A DNA stretch of 64,000 bases from Thermococcus sp. (GCF_026988555.1 NZ_JALSLB010000042.1:1-64000); one strand, 5' to 3'. Shown: positions 26,034 through 35,928, counted from the stretch's first letter. Program-made: numbers and translations. Notes: generated from the letters alone by a model not told the origin.

Positions 26034-26585
26034 TCACACCCCCATAATTCTCAAAACTTCTTTCTTCATTTCATCGACGTCGAACAGTTTGCCGCCCGAG
26101 AGAAGGTGATGCAGCGCGAGGCCATCAACCAGCGCCCCCAAAAGAAGTGCTTTCTTTTCCGGCTCCCCCACACCGGCTTCTCTGAGCACGCTGGAGACGG
26201 AGCCAATGTACATTTCATAGAACTCGTCCCATTCACTGGCCCTGTTGAGTTTGATGCTCTCTTCGTACAGCTCCAAGAAAAAGCGTGAGAGCTTTGGGCT
26301 GGCCGTTACCAGTTCAAAAGCCGCATCGATTAGGGTTCTAAGCTTCTCTTCGCCCGAAAGTCCTTTCAGCTGCCTCTTGAGGTTCTCCGGCCATTCGTCG
26401 AGGAACATAAACAGAACCGCCCTTGCCAGCGTATACTTGCTTGAAAAGTGATAAAATAGCCCTCCTTTTGAAATCCCGGCTTTTCTTGCTATCTCTTCCA
26501 TAGAGACGTCATGGTAGGACTTCTCGCTGAACAGCTCAAAGGCAACGCTTATTATTCGTTTTCTGGTCTCCAGTTTTCTCATCAT
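26034..26585 (-). CDS. TetR-family transcriptional repressor
   Basis: 183 aa. The N-terminal helix-turn-helix is typical (FSEKSYHDVSMEEIARKAGISKG then FYHFSSKYTLAR, written here in two parts), followed by a helical ligand domain. Start ATG 26585 lies three bases... immediately after the flavodoxin stop, with GGAGGG upstream. A perfect 14-bp palindrome in the promoter of this unit is the likely operator, giving autorepression. The ligand is unknown; resemblance of the operator to one used by a Thermus fatty-acid regulator hints at acyl-type effectors. Confidence 0.9.
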   Translation of the reverse strand: MMRKLETRKRIISVAFELFSEKSYHDVSMEEIARKAGISKGGLFYHFSSKYTLARAVLFMFLDEWPENLKRQLKGLSGEEKLRTLIDAAFELVTASPKLSRFFLELYEESIKLNRASEWDEFYEMYIGSVSSVLREAGVGEPEKKALLLGALVDGLALHHLLSGGKLFDVDEMKKEVLRIMGV

Positions 26586-27062
26586 TAACCCTCCGGATGT
26601 TCTATCCCAAGCTCCTCTCCCAATTTAAAGGCATCAAGAACCCGCTTTATCCAGTTCTCTGCTTCCCTTATTGTCTTTGGATTCTCCTTGAGTATCCAGC
26701 CGTCGAAGACCCTCTTCGCTATTATTCCTCACTTTAATAGGTTCGGTCATCAGGCGCATGTATCTGGCTTCTGTGTATTTCTTGCCGAGTTTCCCGAACT
26801 TGTCGGCTATGCAGAGTATGAAGACAGCTATCGCCTTTCCCTCAAGGTCGTTCTTTGACAGCAGAAACTCTTTGACCCCCGGAAGAGGACGCTCGTAGTA
26901 GACGGGTGCACCGATAACCATGAGGTCACAACTTTCAACGTCGGGATTTTCAGTAACCCTAAACACTCAAACCTCGGCAATGCCTTTCACCACTTTTGCC
27001 ATGGCTCTTGCCACCCTTTCGGTCGAGCCCCTCTTGGTGTCGTAAACTATGCAGACCCTCAC
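26586..27062 (-). pseudogene. Flavodoxin-family protein, broken by a stop and a frameshift
   Basis: Read from GTG 27062, the start is a normal flavodoxin (VRVCIVYDTKRGSTERVARAM, the phosphate-binding loop). An in-frame TGA follows at about 26969-26967, after which the same frame continues correctly (SCDLMVIGAPVYYERPLPG). After TEPIK the frame is lost near 26740, and the proper C terminus (RVFDGWILKENPKTIREAENW and on) appears in another frame ending TAA 26588-26586. Two lesions make a sequencing error alone unlikely. It heads the TetR/SDR unit. Confidence 0.8.
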
Positions 27063-27075
27063 AATTCCATTTCCT

Positions 27076-27089
27076 ACCGACCGGTCGGT
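27076..27089. promoter_or_regulatory. Perfect 14-bp palindromic operator (TetR-type)
   Basis: ACCGACCGGTCGGT is a perfect palindrome placed directly after the minus-strand TATA box (ATTATAAA, about 27096-27089) and before the flavodoxin GTG at 27062. A repressor bound here would block transcription start. From memory, the Thermus thermophilus TetR regulator PfmR recognises TACCGACCGNTNGGTN, which the site fits. The TetR gene of the same unit is the obvious candidate binder. Confidence 0.75.
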
Positions 27090-27153
27090 TTATAATCTGC
27101 ATGTGCTGCTTTTAACCTTTGTGCCAGCCCGCAGAATTTAGAAGCCTCCATGT

Positions 27154-27287
27154 GGGGCGTGTCTAAAACTGCTGATGTTTGTATGATGGAGGAATAACGT
27201 CTTCCGGGAGATGCACTACTAAATATGCAAAAACTTCAAACATAATGCCCGTAAAATGAAGCAATCTTAACTTTTGGACACGCTCCC
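27154..27287. mobile_element. MITE-like element with terminal inverted repeats
   Basis: GGGGCGTGTCTAAAA at 27154-27168 is inversely repeated as TTTTGGACACGCTCCC at 27272-27287 (one substitution and one extra base). The flanks are near-identical direct repeats, CCTCCATGTG (27145-27154) and CCTCTATGTG (27286-27295), which look like a target duplication overlapping the ends. The 134-base interior encodes nothing. It sits directly upstream of the nicotinate phosphoribosyltransferase promoter. The family of the parent insertion sequence is not identified. Confidence 0.5.
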
Positions 27288-27342
27288 TCTATGTGAAAAG
27301 CTTAAATCAAAGGAGAGTCAAGTTAACAGTCAGGTGATGGAA

Positions 27343-28515
27343 ATGAGGGACTTCTACATCGCCCATGAGGATGAGATAAAAGCCGGAAAGACCACTGACG
27401 TTTACTTCATCAGAACCCGGAAGATACTCGTCGAGAAGGGAATTCACAGGAAGGTTTTCACCGATGTAACGACGACTTCTTTGCCCCATGGCTGGAAGTG
27501 GGGGGTCCTTGCTGGAATTGAAGAGGTGGCAAAACTCCTTGAGGGGCTCCCGATAAACGTCTATGCGATGCCTGAAGGCACTATATTCCACCCCTACGAG
27601 CCCGTCCTCCAGATTGAGGGCTACTACAAGGAGTTTGGGATCTACGAGACCGCTTTACTTGGAATGCTCAGCCAGGCTAGCGGTATAGCCACCGCCGCCC
27701 TCAGGACGAAAATAGCGGCGAACTTCAAACCCGTCTACTCCTTTGGGGTAAGGCACATGCATCCTGCCATAGCGCCTATGATTGACCGCTCGGCATTTAT
27801 AGGGGGCTGCGACGGGGTTTCCGGGGTTCTAGAAGCTGAGATGATCGGAGAGAAGCCCGTCGGAACGATGCCCCACGCGCTGATTCTTACCGTAGGTGAC
27901 CAGGTGAAGGCCTGGAGGTACTTCGACGAGGTTGTTGAGCCAGGGGTTCCAAGGACAGCGCTGGTTGATACGCTCTGCGACGAGAAGTTCGAGGCTCTGA
28001 TGGCGGCTGAGACCCTCGGCGAGAGGCTAACAGCGGTAAGGCTTGACACTCCGAGCTCTAGAAGGGGCAACTTCCGGAGAATTATTGAAGAGGTCCGCTG
28101 GGAGCTTGACCTTAGGGGCTACGATTGGGTTAAAATCTTCGTCAGCGGCGGCCTTGACGAGGAGAGTATAAGGGAGATAGTTGACATAGCCGATGCCTTT
28201 GGAGTTGGCTCGGCAATAGCTTCCGCAAAGCCAGTTGATTTCTCGCTTGACATTGTAGATGTTGAGGGAAAACCGATAACCAAGCGCGGAAAGCTCAGCG
28301 GAAGAAAGCAGATATACCGCTGTGAAAGGGGTCACTATCACCGCGTTCCAGCTGGGAAGAAGCTTGAACGCTGTCCGGTCTGCGGTGCAAAGGTCGAACC
28401 GCTCCTCAAGCCCCTCATCGAGAACGGGGAGATAGTGGCAGAGCTGCCAAAGGCTAGAGAGACAAGGGAGTACGTACTTGAGCAGGCCGAGAAGTTCGGG
28501 TTAAGCCTTGAATGA
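27343..28515 (+). CDS. pncB: Nicotinate phosphoribosyltransferase
   Basis: Joins nicotinate and PRPP to form nicotinate mononucleotide in NAD salvage. The 390-aa type with HEDEIKAGKTTDVYF, FSFGVRHMHPAIAP-like FGVRHMHPAI, RLDTPSSRRGN (PRPP/phosphate region), KIFVSGGLDEE and GVGSAI. A C-terminal zinc ribbon (CERGHYH ... CPVCGAK) is typical of the archaeal branch. ATG 27343 follows AGGTGA by five bases; longer starts cross into the inverted-repeat element upstream. Confidence 0.92.
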   Translation: MRDFYIAHEDEIKAGKTTDVYFIRTRKILVEKGIHRKVFTDVTTTSLPHGWKWGVLAGIEEVAKLLEGLPINVYAMPEGTIFHPYEPVLQIEGYYKEFGIYETALLGMLSQASGIATAALRTKIAANFKPVYSFGVRHMHPAIAPMIDRSAFIGGCDGVSGVLEAEMIGEKPVGTMPHALILTVGDQVKAWRYFDEVVEPGVPRTALVDTLCDEKFEALMAAETLGERLTAVRLDTPSSRRGNFRRIIEEVRWELDLRGYDWVKIFVSGGLDEESIREIVDIADAFGVGSAIASAKPVDFSLDIVDVEGKPITKRGKLSGRKQIYRCERGHYHRVPAGKKLERCPVCGAKVEPLLKPLIENGEIVAELPKARETREYVLEQAEKFGLSLE

Positions 28516-28572
28516 GCCCCTTAACAACACTATTAGAAAAATCCAAACGCCAAAGGAAGAAAAAGAAGGAAT

Positions 28573-28896
<324 letters not shown>

Positions 28897-29427
28897 TCAG
28901 TAAAGCCCCAGCTTTTTCTTGTACTCTTCGCTCACCATGTCCGGTGTCCACGGAGGATCAAAGGTGAGCTCTATCTCCGCGTCCTTGACTCCCGGAATCT
29001 CAAGGACCTTATCCTCAACGGCGCGGAGTATCCACATCGTGAGCGGGCAGCCAGGAGTGGTCATCGTCATCTTGACGTACACCGTCCTGTCCTGTCTCAC
29101 CTCAAGTTCGTATATGAGACCGAGGTTGACGACGTCGATACCTATCTCCGGATCAATGACCTCCTTGAGCTTTTCGAGCACGAGTTCTTTGGTGATCTCA
29201 GCGTTTTCATCGCCGCTTATCCTGCGTTCACGGTTGATGGTTACCGTACCCACCCCGTTGAGCTTTGTGAGCTCTGTGTGGAGTTTTATGAGGACGTTGT
29301 CTATATCCGGGACGTCTTCAGCGAGTGTAACGCTTACGTTGCCGTCTCCATCGACATCGATGGATTTGAGGAATTTTATGTCAATTATGCCCTCAACTAC
29401 GTTCTTAACTTCCTCTTTCGTGACCAT
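28897..29427 (-). CDS. MIP18/DUF59 (SufT/PaaD-like) iron-sulfur assembly factor
   Basis: 176 aa. The C-terminal half carries the MIP18 signature: DPEIGIDVVNLGLIY, then MTTPGCPLT with the conserved Cys, and FDPPW. The N-terminal half (residues 1-65) looks like a second, degenerate copy of a similar small alpha/beta domain. Family members help insert or deliver Fe-S clusters. Proximity to ferredoxin and a PP-loop ATPase is compatible with that role but they are separate transcription units. Confidence 0.88.
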   Translation of the reverse strand: MVTKEEVKNVVEGIIDIKFLKSIDVDGDGNVSVTLAEDVPDIDNVLIKLHTELTKLNGVGTVTINRERRISGDENAEITKELVLEKLKEVIDPEIGIDVVNLGLIYELEVRQDRTVYVKMTMTTPGCPLTMWILRAVEDKVLEIPGVKDAEIELTFDPPWTPDMVSEEYKKKLGLY

Positions 29428-29492
29428 GAATTCATCACCTGATTCGGGGTGGAAGAAGACAGATTTAAACCTTTTGGGTCAGAAATGAGTAG

Positions 29493-30233
29493 CTACCTAG
29501 ACAGCACATCGAGTATCAATTTCTCGGCCATCGTCGGCGTTATCGCCCTCGCCCTCAGCTCGCGTAGGACGCGCTGTATTGCAAAGCGCTTAACGCTCGG
29601 TGTCTTCTTGAAGGTCTCCCAAAGCAACGGACAGCCGAACTTGAGATCGTACTTTCCTCCTATCAGCCTAATTATCTCGGCCTTGTCCAGGGCCAAAAAA
29701 GCGGGGAGGTTAAGAGTTACGAGTTCGCCAGTTTCATAAATCGATATGAGCCCAGAGCTGAGGAGATCACCAGAGGCAACGATCTTTATCCCGTTCTCCC
29801 TAGCGTAGCCCTCCACGGCGTCCATAACCATCGCGTGGCAGCGGCCGCATATCGGAGCACCTTTCGCTATCTGGTCTTTGATAACTTCCATGTAACCGGG
29901 GATTTCCACAAAAACCGCGCCCTGTGTCATGGCGTTGAGGAGAACCGGCTCCCTCATCTGCGGGAGCTTTACCATGACCGGGACGACGTCGAAACCGGCC
30001 CAGCGGAGTATTTTGAGGGACGCCGTGCTGTCCGAACCGGCGGAAAATGCGAGGATTATCTCAACATCGATAGGTGAGCGGTCGAACTCCGTCCTGTAGA
30101 GGCGATACTCCAAAAGGGCCCTCAGGCGGGAATAAGTTTCTTCACCAATTTTTCTCCTAACCCGCTCAAGGGCATCCAGGTTGTACTCAAGCCGACACCT
30201 CTTAACGAAGTCGTCTCCCACAGATCCTATCAT
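29493..30233 (-). CDS. PP-loop ATPase (adenylating, thiolation-like)
   Basis: 246 aa. The PP-loop reads FSAGSDSTASLK (a variant of SGGxDS), followed by a zinc-like ICGRCH and ASGDLLSS. PP-loop proteins activate a carbonyl of a nucleobase or other substrate by adenylation, often for sulfur transfer to tRNA. The SAG instead of SGG is mildly unusual. Substrate not assignable. It is divergent from bpsA. Confidence 0.82.
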   Translation of the reverse strand: MIGSVGDDFVKRCRLEYNLDALERVRRKIGEETYSRLRALLEYRLYRTEFDRSPIDVEIILAFSAGSDSTASLKILRWAGFDVVPVMVKLPQMREPVLLNAMTQGAVFVEIPGYMEVIKDQIAKGAPICGRCHAMVMDAVEGYARENGIKIVASGDLLSSGLISIYETGELVTLNLPAFLALDKAEIIRLIGGKYDLKFGCPLLWETFKKTPSVKRFAIQRVLRELRARAITPTMAEKLILDVLSR

Positions 30234-30341
30234 CGGAGACCAATCGGTGGGCGGTTTATTAAACTTGCCGCTGGGAAAACCTTAAAAGAAGCCCCTCATA
30301 ACCCCGGTTACTAACCAAAAATCCTTCTGGAGGTGCTTGAA

Positions 30342-31397
30342 ATGAGGGAGATAGTCGAGAGGGTTAAAAAGAAGACGAGCATTCCCGTTTACGAGAGAAC
30401 CATGGAGAACGTTCTGAGCGCCATCCAGGCAAGTGGAGATGTCTGGAGGATAGTTGACCTCAGTGAGGAACCCCTCCCACTCGTCGTCACCGTCATTACG
30501 GCGCTTCACGAGCTTGGTTACGTGGGCTTCGACGGGCCTAATGTAATCCTCACCCAGAGCGGGAAGGAGCTGGTGGAGAAGTACGGGATAGGAGCGAGGA
30601 ATGACTACACCTGCTCCCACTGCGGAGGCAAGACTGTGGAGCTCGATGCCCTCAGCAACCTGCTGGAGGGGTTCAAGGAGATTGTCAAGGACAGGCCGCG
30701 GCCGAAGCACGACTTCGACCAGGCCTATGTTACCCCCGAGACAACCGTCGCCAGGATAGCCCTGATGCACACCCGCGGAGACCTTGAGAACAAGGAGGTC
30801 TTCGTCCTCGGCGACGACGACCTCACGAGCATAGCCCTCATGCTCAGCGGCCTTCCCAAGAGGATAGCCGTCCTCGACATAGACGAGCGTCTCGTGAATT
30901 TCATTGAGAAGACCGCCGACGAGCTCGGCTACTCGGACATCGAGATGTTCACCTTTGACCTCCGTGAGCCCCTTCCTGACTACGCGCTCCACAAGTTCGA
31001 CACCTTCATAACGGACCCTCCAGAGACCGTAGAGGCCATAAGGGCCTTCGTCGGTAGGGGGATAGCGACCCTCAAGGGACCCGGTTGTGCAGGTTACTTC
31101 GGCATAACGAGGCGCGAGAGCTCCCTTGACAAGTGGAGGGAGATTCAGAGGCTCCTCCTCAACGAGTTCGGTGTTGTCATCACGGACATCATCAGGAACT
31201 TCAACGAGTACGTGAACTGGGGCTACGAGGAAGAAACGAGGGCATGGAAGCTCCTGCCGGTCAAGGTCAAGCCGACCTACAACTGGTACAGGAGCTACAT
31301 GTTCAGGATTCAGACGCTTGAAGGCTCGAAGGGCTTCGAGAAGAGGATTACAGTCGGTGACGAGCTCTACAACGATGAGGAGGCCTCAACCACATGA
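30342..31397 (+). CDS. bpsA: N4-bis(aminopropyl)spermidine synthase (branched-chain polyamine)
   Basis: Adds aminopropyl groups from decarboxylated SAM to spermidine, making the branched polyamine needed for growth at high temperature in Thermococcus kodakarensis. 351 aa with an N-terminal winged helix, a zinc-type CSHCGGK, the SAM-binding fold with LGDDDLTS and LDIDER, and the active-site FITDPPETVE. Sequence matches the T. kodakarensis BpsA I know. ATG 30342 follows GAGGTG; the upstream GTG lies in that site. Its stop overlaps the next ATG (ATGA). Confidence 0.96.
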   Translation: MREIVERVKKKTSIPVYERTMENVLSAIQASGDVWRIVDLSEEPLPLVVTVITALHELGYVGFDGPNVILTQSGKELVEKYGIGARNDYTCSHCGGKTVELDALSNLLEGFKEIVKDRPRPKHDFDQAYVTPETTVARIALMHTRGDLENKEVFVLGDDDLTSIALMLSGLPKRIAVLDIDERLVNFIEKTADELGYSDIEMFTFDLREPLPDYALHKFDTFITDPPETVEAIRAFVGRGIATLKGPGCAGYFGITRRESSLDKWREIQRLLLNEFGVVITDIIRNFNEYVNWGYEEETRAWKLLPVKVKPTYNWYRSYMFRIQTLEGSKGFEKRITVGDELYNDEEASTT

Positions 31398-32074
31398 GAG
31401 CCGAAAGGCTCATGGATTGCATACAGAAGAAACTCGATCGGATTTCTGGCCTCCATTCCCTCATCCTGTACGGTTCCCTCATTAGAGGCGACTTCATCCC
31501 AGGAACTAGCGACGTGGACTTCTTCGTGGTCCTTAAGGATGGAACCGAACCGGAACCTGTTCTTCAGGGGATAAGGCCCGTTCTCAAAGAGTGTTCGTCA
31601 TTCCTCAATCCGGTCGAGATTGACGTCGCCTGGGAGTGGCTCTCGAACCTCCGCAACCCCCTCAGCCGGGGCTACCCATACAAGTTTCTGACGATCTACC
31701 AGCGGGATTTCAGGGAGAACCACGCCGTGGTTATCGGCGAGGACGTGGTTACCACAATTCCAACGTATCCCATGGAGGAACTCCTATCCGCAAGGCTGGA
31801 GAGCACTTTGAGGAACCTTGAGCGCTTTTCGGGTAACCGGAAGATGCTCCACATACTGGCCGGCGAAACGGCTAGGCTCCTCGCGTTTCTAAACGGCTCA
31901 AGCCTCAGAAAAGGGGACGTCATTAAGAAACTGGAGGAGCTCGGGGACATGGAAGCGCTCGAAGTCTACAAATCTTACCTGGATGAGAGAAAGACACAGT
32001 TCAGAGAGGAGTTCCTGAAAGAATTCATCCGATCAAGGGTGGAAAAATTGAAAGGGACGCCGTTACTTCCGTGA
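31394..32074 (+). CDS. Nucleotidyltransferase-domain protein (Pol beta fold)
   Basis: 226 aa. The Pol-beta nucleotidyltransferase signature is LYGSLIRGDFIPGTSDVDFFVV, given here as GSLIRG then SDVDF, plus a third acidic residue in EIDVAWEW. The C-terminal half is helical, like HEPN-type or substrate-binding domains of this superfamily. Translationally coupled to bpsA by ATGA overlap. Whether it is an antitoxin-like (MNT) or tRNA-modifying enzyme cannot be told. Its end overlaps the convergent secreted-protein gene by 12 bases. Confidence 0.82.
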   Translation: MRAERLMDCIQKKLDRISGLHSLILYGSLIRGDFIPGTSDVDFFVVLKDGTEPEPVLQGIRPVLKECSSFLNPVEIDVAWEWLSNLRNPLSRGYPYKFLTIYQRDFRENHAVVIGEDVVTTIPTYPMEELLSARLESTLRNLERFSGNRKMLHILAGETARLLAFLNGSSLRKGDVIKKLEELGDMEALEVYKSYLDERKTQFREEFLKEFIRSRVEKLKGTPLLP

Positions 32075-33817
32075 TTTCCTGCTTCCACTTTTCTTCCTCT
32101 TTCTTCTCACAACTGCTAGATAAGCTCCAACGATGACCAGCAGACCCATTCCACCCAGGTAAAAGGCGTACGGCCCCCAACCACCAGTGCGATTCCCTCC
32201 ACCGGAGGACAGTGCTTTCCACGGACTTCCCGCCGTAAATCCCCCGACCGGGGTTGTATTAACGATGAGGGGGTGAACCATCGGGTACATAACGACGTAA
32301 CCGTCAAGTCCCGACGTGTTTAGGGTTCCGGTGGTGTTTCCAAGGTAAATCCCGTTCTTTATCCGGAAGAACACGGCGTTCCGGAGAGTTATGGAGGTGC
32401 CGTTTGACATCACGGCGGGGATATTGGCGTAGAGAAAACTGCGTATGAACCGGTACCCCCTCTGATAAGCCGTCGTGTTGGCCAGACCCACGGCCCGAAG
32501 GGCACGAAGAATCTCCGCGGTGCTCTTTAAGTTTCCGGGGGAACCGGCGGTGTATCCCCACGCACCGCTCGGATTCTGACGGGACCTGATTATCGAGTAC
32601 GTTACGTTGAACGCACTCGTGTAGTTAAAGCGGTGGAAGTCCATGAGCGCATACGCGTAGTAGTAGTTCGGGTACTTATCCGTCAGATTTGTGACAAGCC
32701 AGTTCAATGGTTCTGTATAATTCAGAGTAACGTTCAGATCGGACAGAACCCACACAACGTACGCCGTGTTGAAGAAGTTGCCCCAGCCACTCTCCATGTG
32801 CTCGGTGAGGTACCTCACTTCATCCCCGTATGGCCGTCCAAGAAGGTGATTTATCCTGGCCATCTCGGCTATCATCCAGGGCTTCAACTTGGAGTAATCG
32901 ATGCCGGTAAAGCTGACGCTCTCGTTGCACTCGACATAGTACCCCGAAAGGACAACCCTCTCCCACTCAAACTGAGGTTTCACCTTCTCCATGTATGGGC
33001 AGGCTATGGGCGTTAGGTCGGAGAATCCAGGTAGCGTGGCCACCTCAAGGAGGTCAGGGGGTTGGTATTTCAGAACACCCCAGAAGCCGAAGTGCACCTT
33101 CTTTATAAGGTCCGTCTCGTACCGTTTATCGCCCGTTGCGTAGAGGAGAAGCGCCAGCGACGCAGGGTCATCAAGAGCGGAGTTTATCTGGACGGATTTT
33201 CTCGTTAGGTACGCCATTGCAAAGGCCTTGTAAAGACCGTTCACTCCAGTTGCCTCGATGGACTCAAGCCCCTGGAGGTCTCCGAGGGCCATGTCCCCAA
33301 ATATTTTGTCCATGGTGGTTCTGGGCCTGTGGGTCTGGAGGTAGTAGAGACCGTTCTGTATCGCTTTTTTAACGGGTATCCACGAGTATTTGAACTTCTC
33401 ATACTCCCTCAGAGCAACCACCGCGAGCGCGGTGTCCGTGTAATCACCGAAAGAACCGTTGTCGGACTGCTTATAAAGGAGCCAGTACACCCCCGCGTGA
33501 ATCGTCCTGTTGAACATGCCCTCAGCAACGCTCTCTCCCCTCATGAGCGCCATAACCGCGAGCGCAGTGTATTTGGCCTGAGGCGCCATCCCATACCGGT
33601 AGGCCCATGCCCCGTCAGGTGTTTTCAGCTCCTGCAGCCAGGTGCAACCGTCAAGCACGTAACCGTAGTTATGGACCCGGTACAAGGCTATAACAGACAG
33701 AGCCGTCGCGGGTACCGTTGGATCGTAAACGTAGGGGACCTCCCCTGCCCGAACGGGAACGTAGACGATGGACAGCAGGACAAGTACTGTTACGACGATT
33801 CCAAAGAACCTCTGCAT
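32063..33817 (-). CDS. Secreted, membrane-anchored alpha/alpha-toroid repeat protein
   Basis: 584 aa. N-terminal signal peptide (FFGIVVTVLVLLSIVYV), a long extracellular region with repeats of the prenyltransferase/terpene-cyclase-like toroid (for example GAWAYRYGMAPQAKYTALAV, DNGSFGDYTDTALAVVAL, NPSGAWGYTAGSPG), a C-terminal helix (GMGLLVIVGAYLAVV) and a basic cytoplasmic tail. Many NxT/S sites suggest glycosylation. Toroid repeats also occur in complement-like and polysaccharide-binding proteins, so enzyme activity is not implied. It lies downstream of the subtilisin gene on the same strand. Confidence 0.8.
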   Translation of the reverse strand: MQRFFGIVVTVLVLLSIVYVPVRAGEVPYVYDPTVPATALSVIALYRVHNYGYVLDGCTWLQELKTPDGAWAYRYGMAPQAKYTALAVMALMRGESVAEGMFNRTIHAGVYWLLYKQSDNGSFGDYTDTALAVVALREYEKFKYSWIPVKKAIQNGLYYLQTHRPRTTMDKIFGDMALGDLQGLESIEATGVNGLYKAFAMAYLTRKSVQINSALDDPASLALLLYATGDKRYETDLIKKVHFGFWGVLKYQPPDLLEVATLPGFSDLTPIACPYMEKVKPQFEWERVVLSGYYVECNESVSFTGIDYSKLKPWMIAEMARINHLLGRPYGDEVRYLTEHMESGWGNFFNTAYVVWVLSDLNVTLNYTEPLNWLVTNLTDKYPNYYYAYALMDFHRFNYTSAFNVTYSIIRSRQNPSGAWGYTAGSPGNLKSTAEILRALRAVGLANTTAYQRGYRFIRSFLYANIPAVMSNGTSITLRNAVFFRIKNGIYLGNTTGTLNTSGLDGYVVMYPMVHPLIVNTTPVGGFTAGSPWKALSSGGGNRTGGWGPYAFYLGGMGLLVIVGAYLAVVRRKRKKSGSRKSRK

Positions 33818-33858
33818 CCGCTCACCTCCAAAGAAAAAGGGTAAAGGGGTTAAAAAGA

Positions 33859-35928
33859 TCAGCCATAGTAGACCTTGGTCTGGAGGAAGTAGTTCGCCGA
33901 CCAGTAGTAGGTGTCGTAGGCGTAGACCAGGAAGTACCAGGTCCCAGGCTGTGGGTTGCTGTAGCTAATGTACTCGTCGGAGCCGGAGTTGGTTGAACTG
34001 GTCACGAGGTTCTGGTTCGGGTCGTAGAGATAGAGGTCGAGGTCGTCGTAGCTGTTGCCGTAGAGGTAGCCCTCTATTTTGGTGGCGCCGCTGTTAACGG
34101 TGACCGTGTCAACGACGTAGTTCTGGTAGTCAACTGTTCCAGTGAAGTTCTTGACGACGACTGACTGGGTGGGCTGGCTTGGGGTGCTGCCGTTACTCCC
34201 ACTTTCCCCGCTGCTTCCGCCACTACTACCGCCGCTGCTTCCACCGCCACTCGGGGTGCTGCCGGAGCTCTCGCTGACGGTTCCGCCTTCGTCGAGAACC
34301 TCAAGCTTGTAGTTGGCGCCACCCGAGTAGCTGGCGATGAGGAAGTACCAGGTTCCGGGGGTCGGGTTCCGGTAGGCAACCTTCTCAAAGCCGTAGTATG
34401 AGGTATCGGAGTAGTCGGTGAGCTGGCCGTTCGGGTCGTACATGTAGAGATCAAGGTCCGCCTGCGGGTTGTCCCAGGTGAGGAGGGCCGCTATCCTGGT
34501 GGTTCCACTGCTGACGGTTACGGCCTTGGTAACGTTCTGCTTGTCGTTGAGGTATCCCGTGAAGTCGACCTTGGAGTCTTGGTCATAGTTGAGGGCCTCG
34601 TAAACGTTTATTCTGCCGGCACCGTAGGCGATTCCAGCGATGGCGCTCGCGTTAACGACGTCCGCAGTTATTTCAAGGGCGTACTTTATTTTATCGGGGC
34701 TCCAGTCCGGGTGTGCCTGCCTCAAAAGGGCAACGGCACCGCTGACGTGCGGAGTGGCCATCGAGGTTCCGGAGGCGGCGACGTAGTACTGACCAACGAG
34801 CTGGTCGGTGAGCTGGGTTCCGGAGGCCCTATCTGAGATTATCCAGTTGCCTGGGGCAACGACCTCCGGCTTGAGCCTGCCGTCGGCGGTCGGACCCCTG
34901 CTTGAGAAGTACGTGATGACGTCGTTCTTGTCAACGGCGCCAACGGTGATGACGTCGGGGGCGGCGGCTGGCGAGCCAACGGTGTACGTGTCGGGACCAC
35001 TGTTACCGGCTGCAACACAGACGGCTATACCGTCCTCCCAGGCTTTGTCGACTTCCTGGCTGAGGGCGTCGGTTCCATCGGAACTCTGTGAGCCGCCGAG
35101 GGAGAGGTTTATGACCTTAATGTTGTACTTATCCTTGTTCTGGATTACCCAGTCAATGCCGGCTATAATGGTCGAAACGGAGCCGCTTCCGTCCGAGCCC
35201 AGGACCTTGACGCCGACAAGCTTGGCCCCAGGTGCCACACCCTTGTACTGGCCGTTGCTCGCAGCACCGGTTCCGGCGATTATTCCGGATACGTGAGTCC
35301 CGTGTCCCTGGTCATCATAGGGGGTGGTTCTATTATTGACGAAGTCCTTCCATCCTATGACCTTACCCTGAAGGTCCGGATGGGAGGCGTCGATTCCGGT
35401 GTCAACGACCGCAACGGTTATTCCTGTACCGTCGTAGCCAACGTTCCAGACCTCAGGGGCGGAGATCTGGGCGGTGGACTCATCGAGTCCTTCAAGGTCA
35501 ACGTCCGCCTGTATCTTGTAGTCGTCCTGAATGAACTGAATCCCCTGGACGTCGAGTCCGTTTATTGCCCCGGTATCGGAGAGCCCCGCGAGAACCAGAA
35601 GGTACTTAACGGGTATTTCAATGGCCAGGCCCGGTATGGCGTGGTAGTTGTACTTTATCTTCGCCCCAAGGAACTTGAGGAGCGGGATCGCATTCTGCTT
35701 GTCAGCCTGCGTGTTGAAGAGTATAATGGTACTTATGACACTGTCAGGATTCATTCCCTGGACCTCTTGGAACAGTTTGGGAGTCAGCAGACCGTAGGTT
35801 TTGGGGACGTTTCTAGGAACGTTCTGCGTCTCTGTGGACCCCTTGTGGGGCACCGGACTGGCTGCCACCAGGCCAAACATCAGGCCGATCAGAAACAACG
35901 CCAGTATGGCTGTTTTCAACCCTCTCAT
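33859..35928 (-). CDS. Secreted subtilisin-like serine protease (Tk-SP type)
   Basis: 689 aa. Signal peptide ([18 protein letters not shown]), I9-like propeptide to about residue 130, then the S8 domain with catalytic Asp ([13 protein letters not shown]), His (GHGTHVSGI), oxyanion Asn (AAGNSGPDT) and Ser ([11 protein letters not shown]). Two PPC/beta-jelly-roll domains follow, each with an Asp-rich DLDLYMYDP or DLDLYLYDP strand and GTWYFL, separated by a Ser/Gly linker. This matches Tk-SP of T. kodakarensis, a highly heat-stable protease, including its place near bpsA. ATG 35928 follows GAGGTGA by five bases. Confidence 0.93.
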   Translation of the reverse strand: MRGLKTAILALFLIGLMFGLVAASPVPHKGSTETQNVPRNVPKTYGLLTPKLFQEVQGMNPDSVISTIILFNTQADKQNAIPLLKFLGAKIKYNYHAIPGLAIEIPVKYLLVLAGLSDTGAINGLDVQGIQFIQDDYKIQADVDLEGLDESTAQISAPEVWNVGYDGTGITVAVVDTGIDASHPDLQGKVIGWKDFVNNRTTPYDDQGHGTHVSGIIAGTGAASNGQYKGVAPGAKLVGVKVLGSDGSGSVSTIIAGIDWVIQNKDKYNIKVINLSLGGSQSSDGTDALSQEVDKAWEDGIAVCVAAGNSGPDTYTVGSPAAAPDVITVGAVDKNDVITYFSSRGPTADGRLKPEVVAPGNWIISDRASGTQLTDQLVGQYYVAASGTSMATPHVSGAVALLRQAHPDWSPDKIKYALEITADVVNASAIAGIAYGAGRINVYEALNYDQDSKVDFTGYLNDKQNVTKAVTVSSGTTRIAALLTWDNPQADLDLYMYDPNGQLTDYSDTSYYGFEKVAYRNPTPGTWYFLIASYSGGANYKLEVLDEGGTVSESSGSTPSGGGSSGGSSGGSSGESGSNGSTPSQPTQSVVVKNFTGTVDYQNYVVDTVTVNSGATKIEGYLYGNSYDDLDLYLYDPNQNLVTSSTNSGSDEYISYSNPQPGTWYFLVYAYDTYYWSANYFLQTKVYYG

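Noticed and set aside
26960-26975. In-frame TGA of the flavodoxin read as selenocysteine
   Set aside because: The same gene has a second lesion (a frameshift), the position is not a catalytic site, and Thermococcales are not known to use selenocysteine.
30282-30992. 236-codon minus-strand frame
   Set aside because: Antisense to bpsA, with no protein-like motif; shadow frame.
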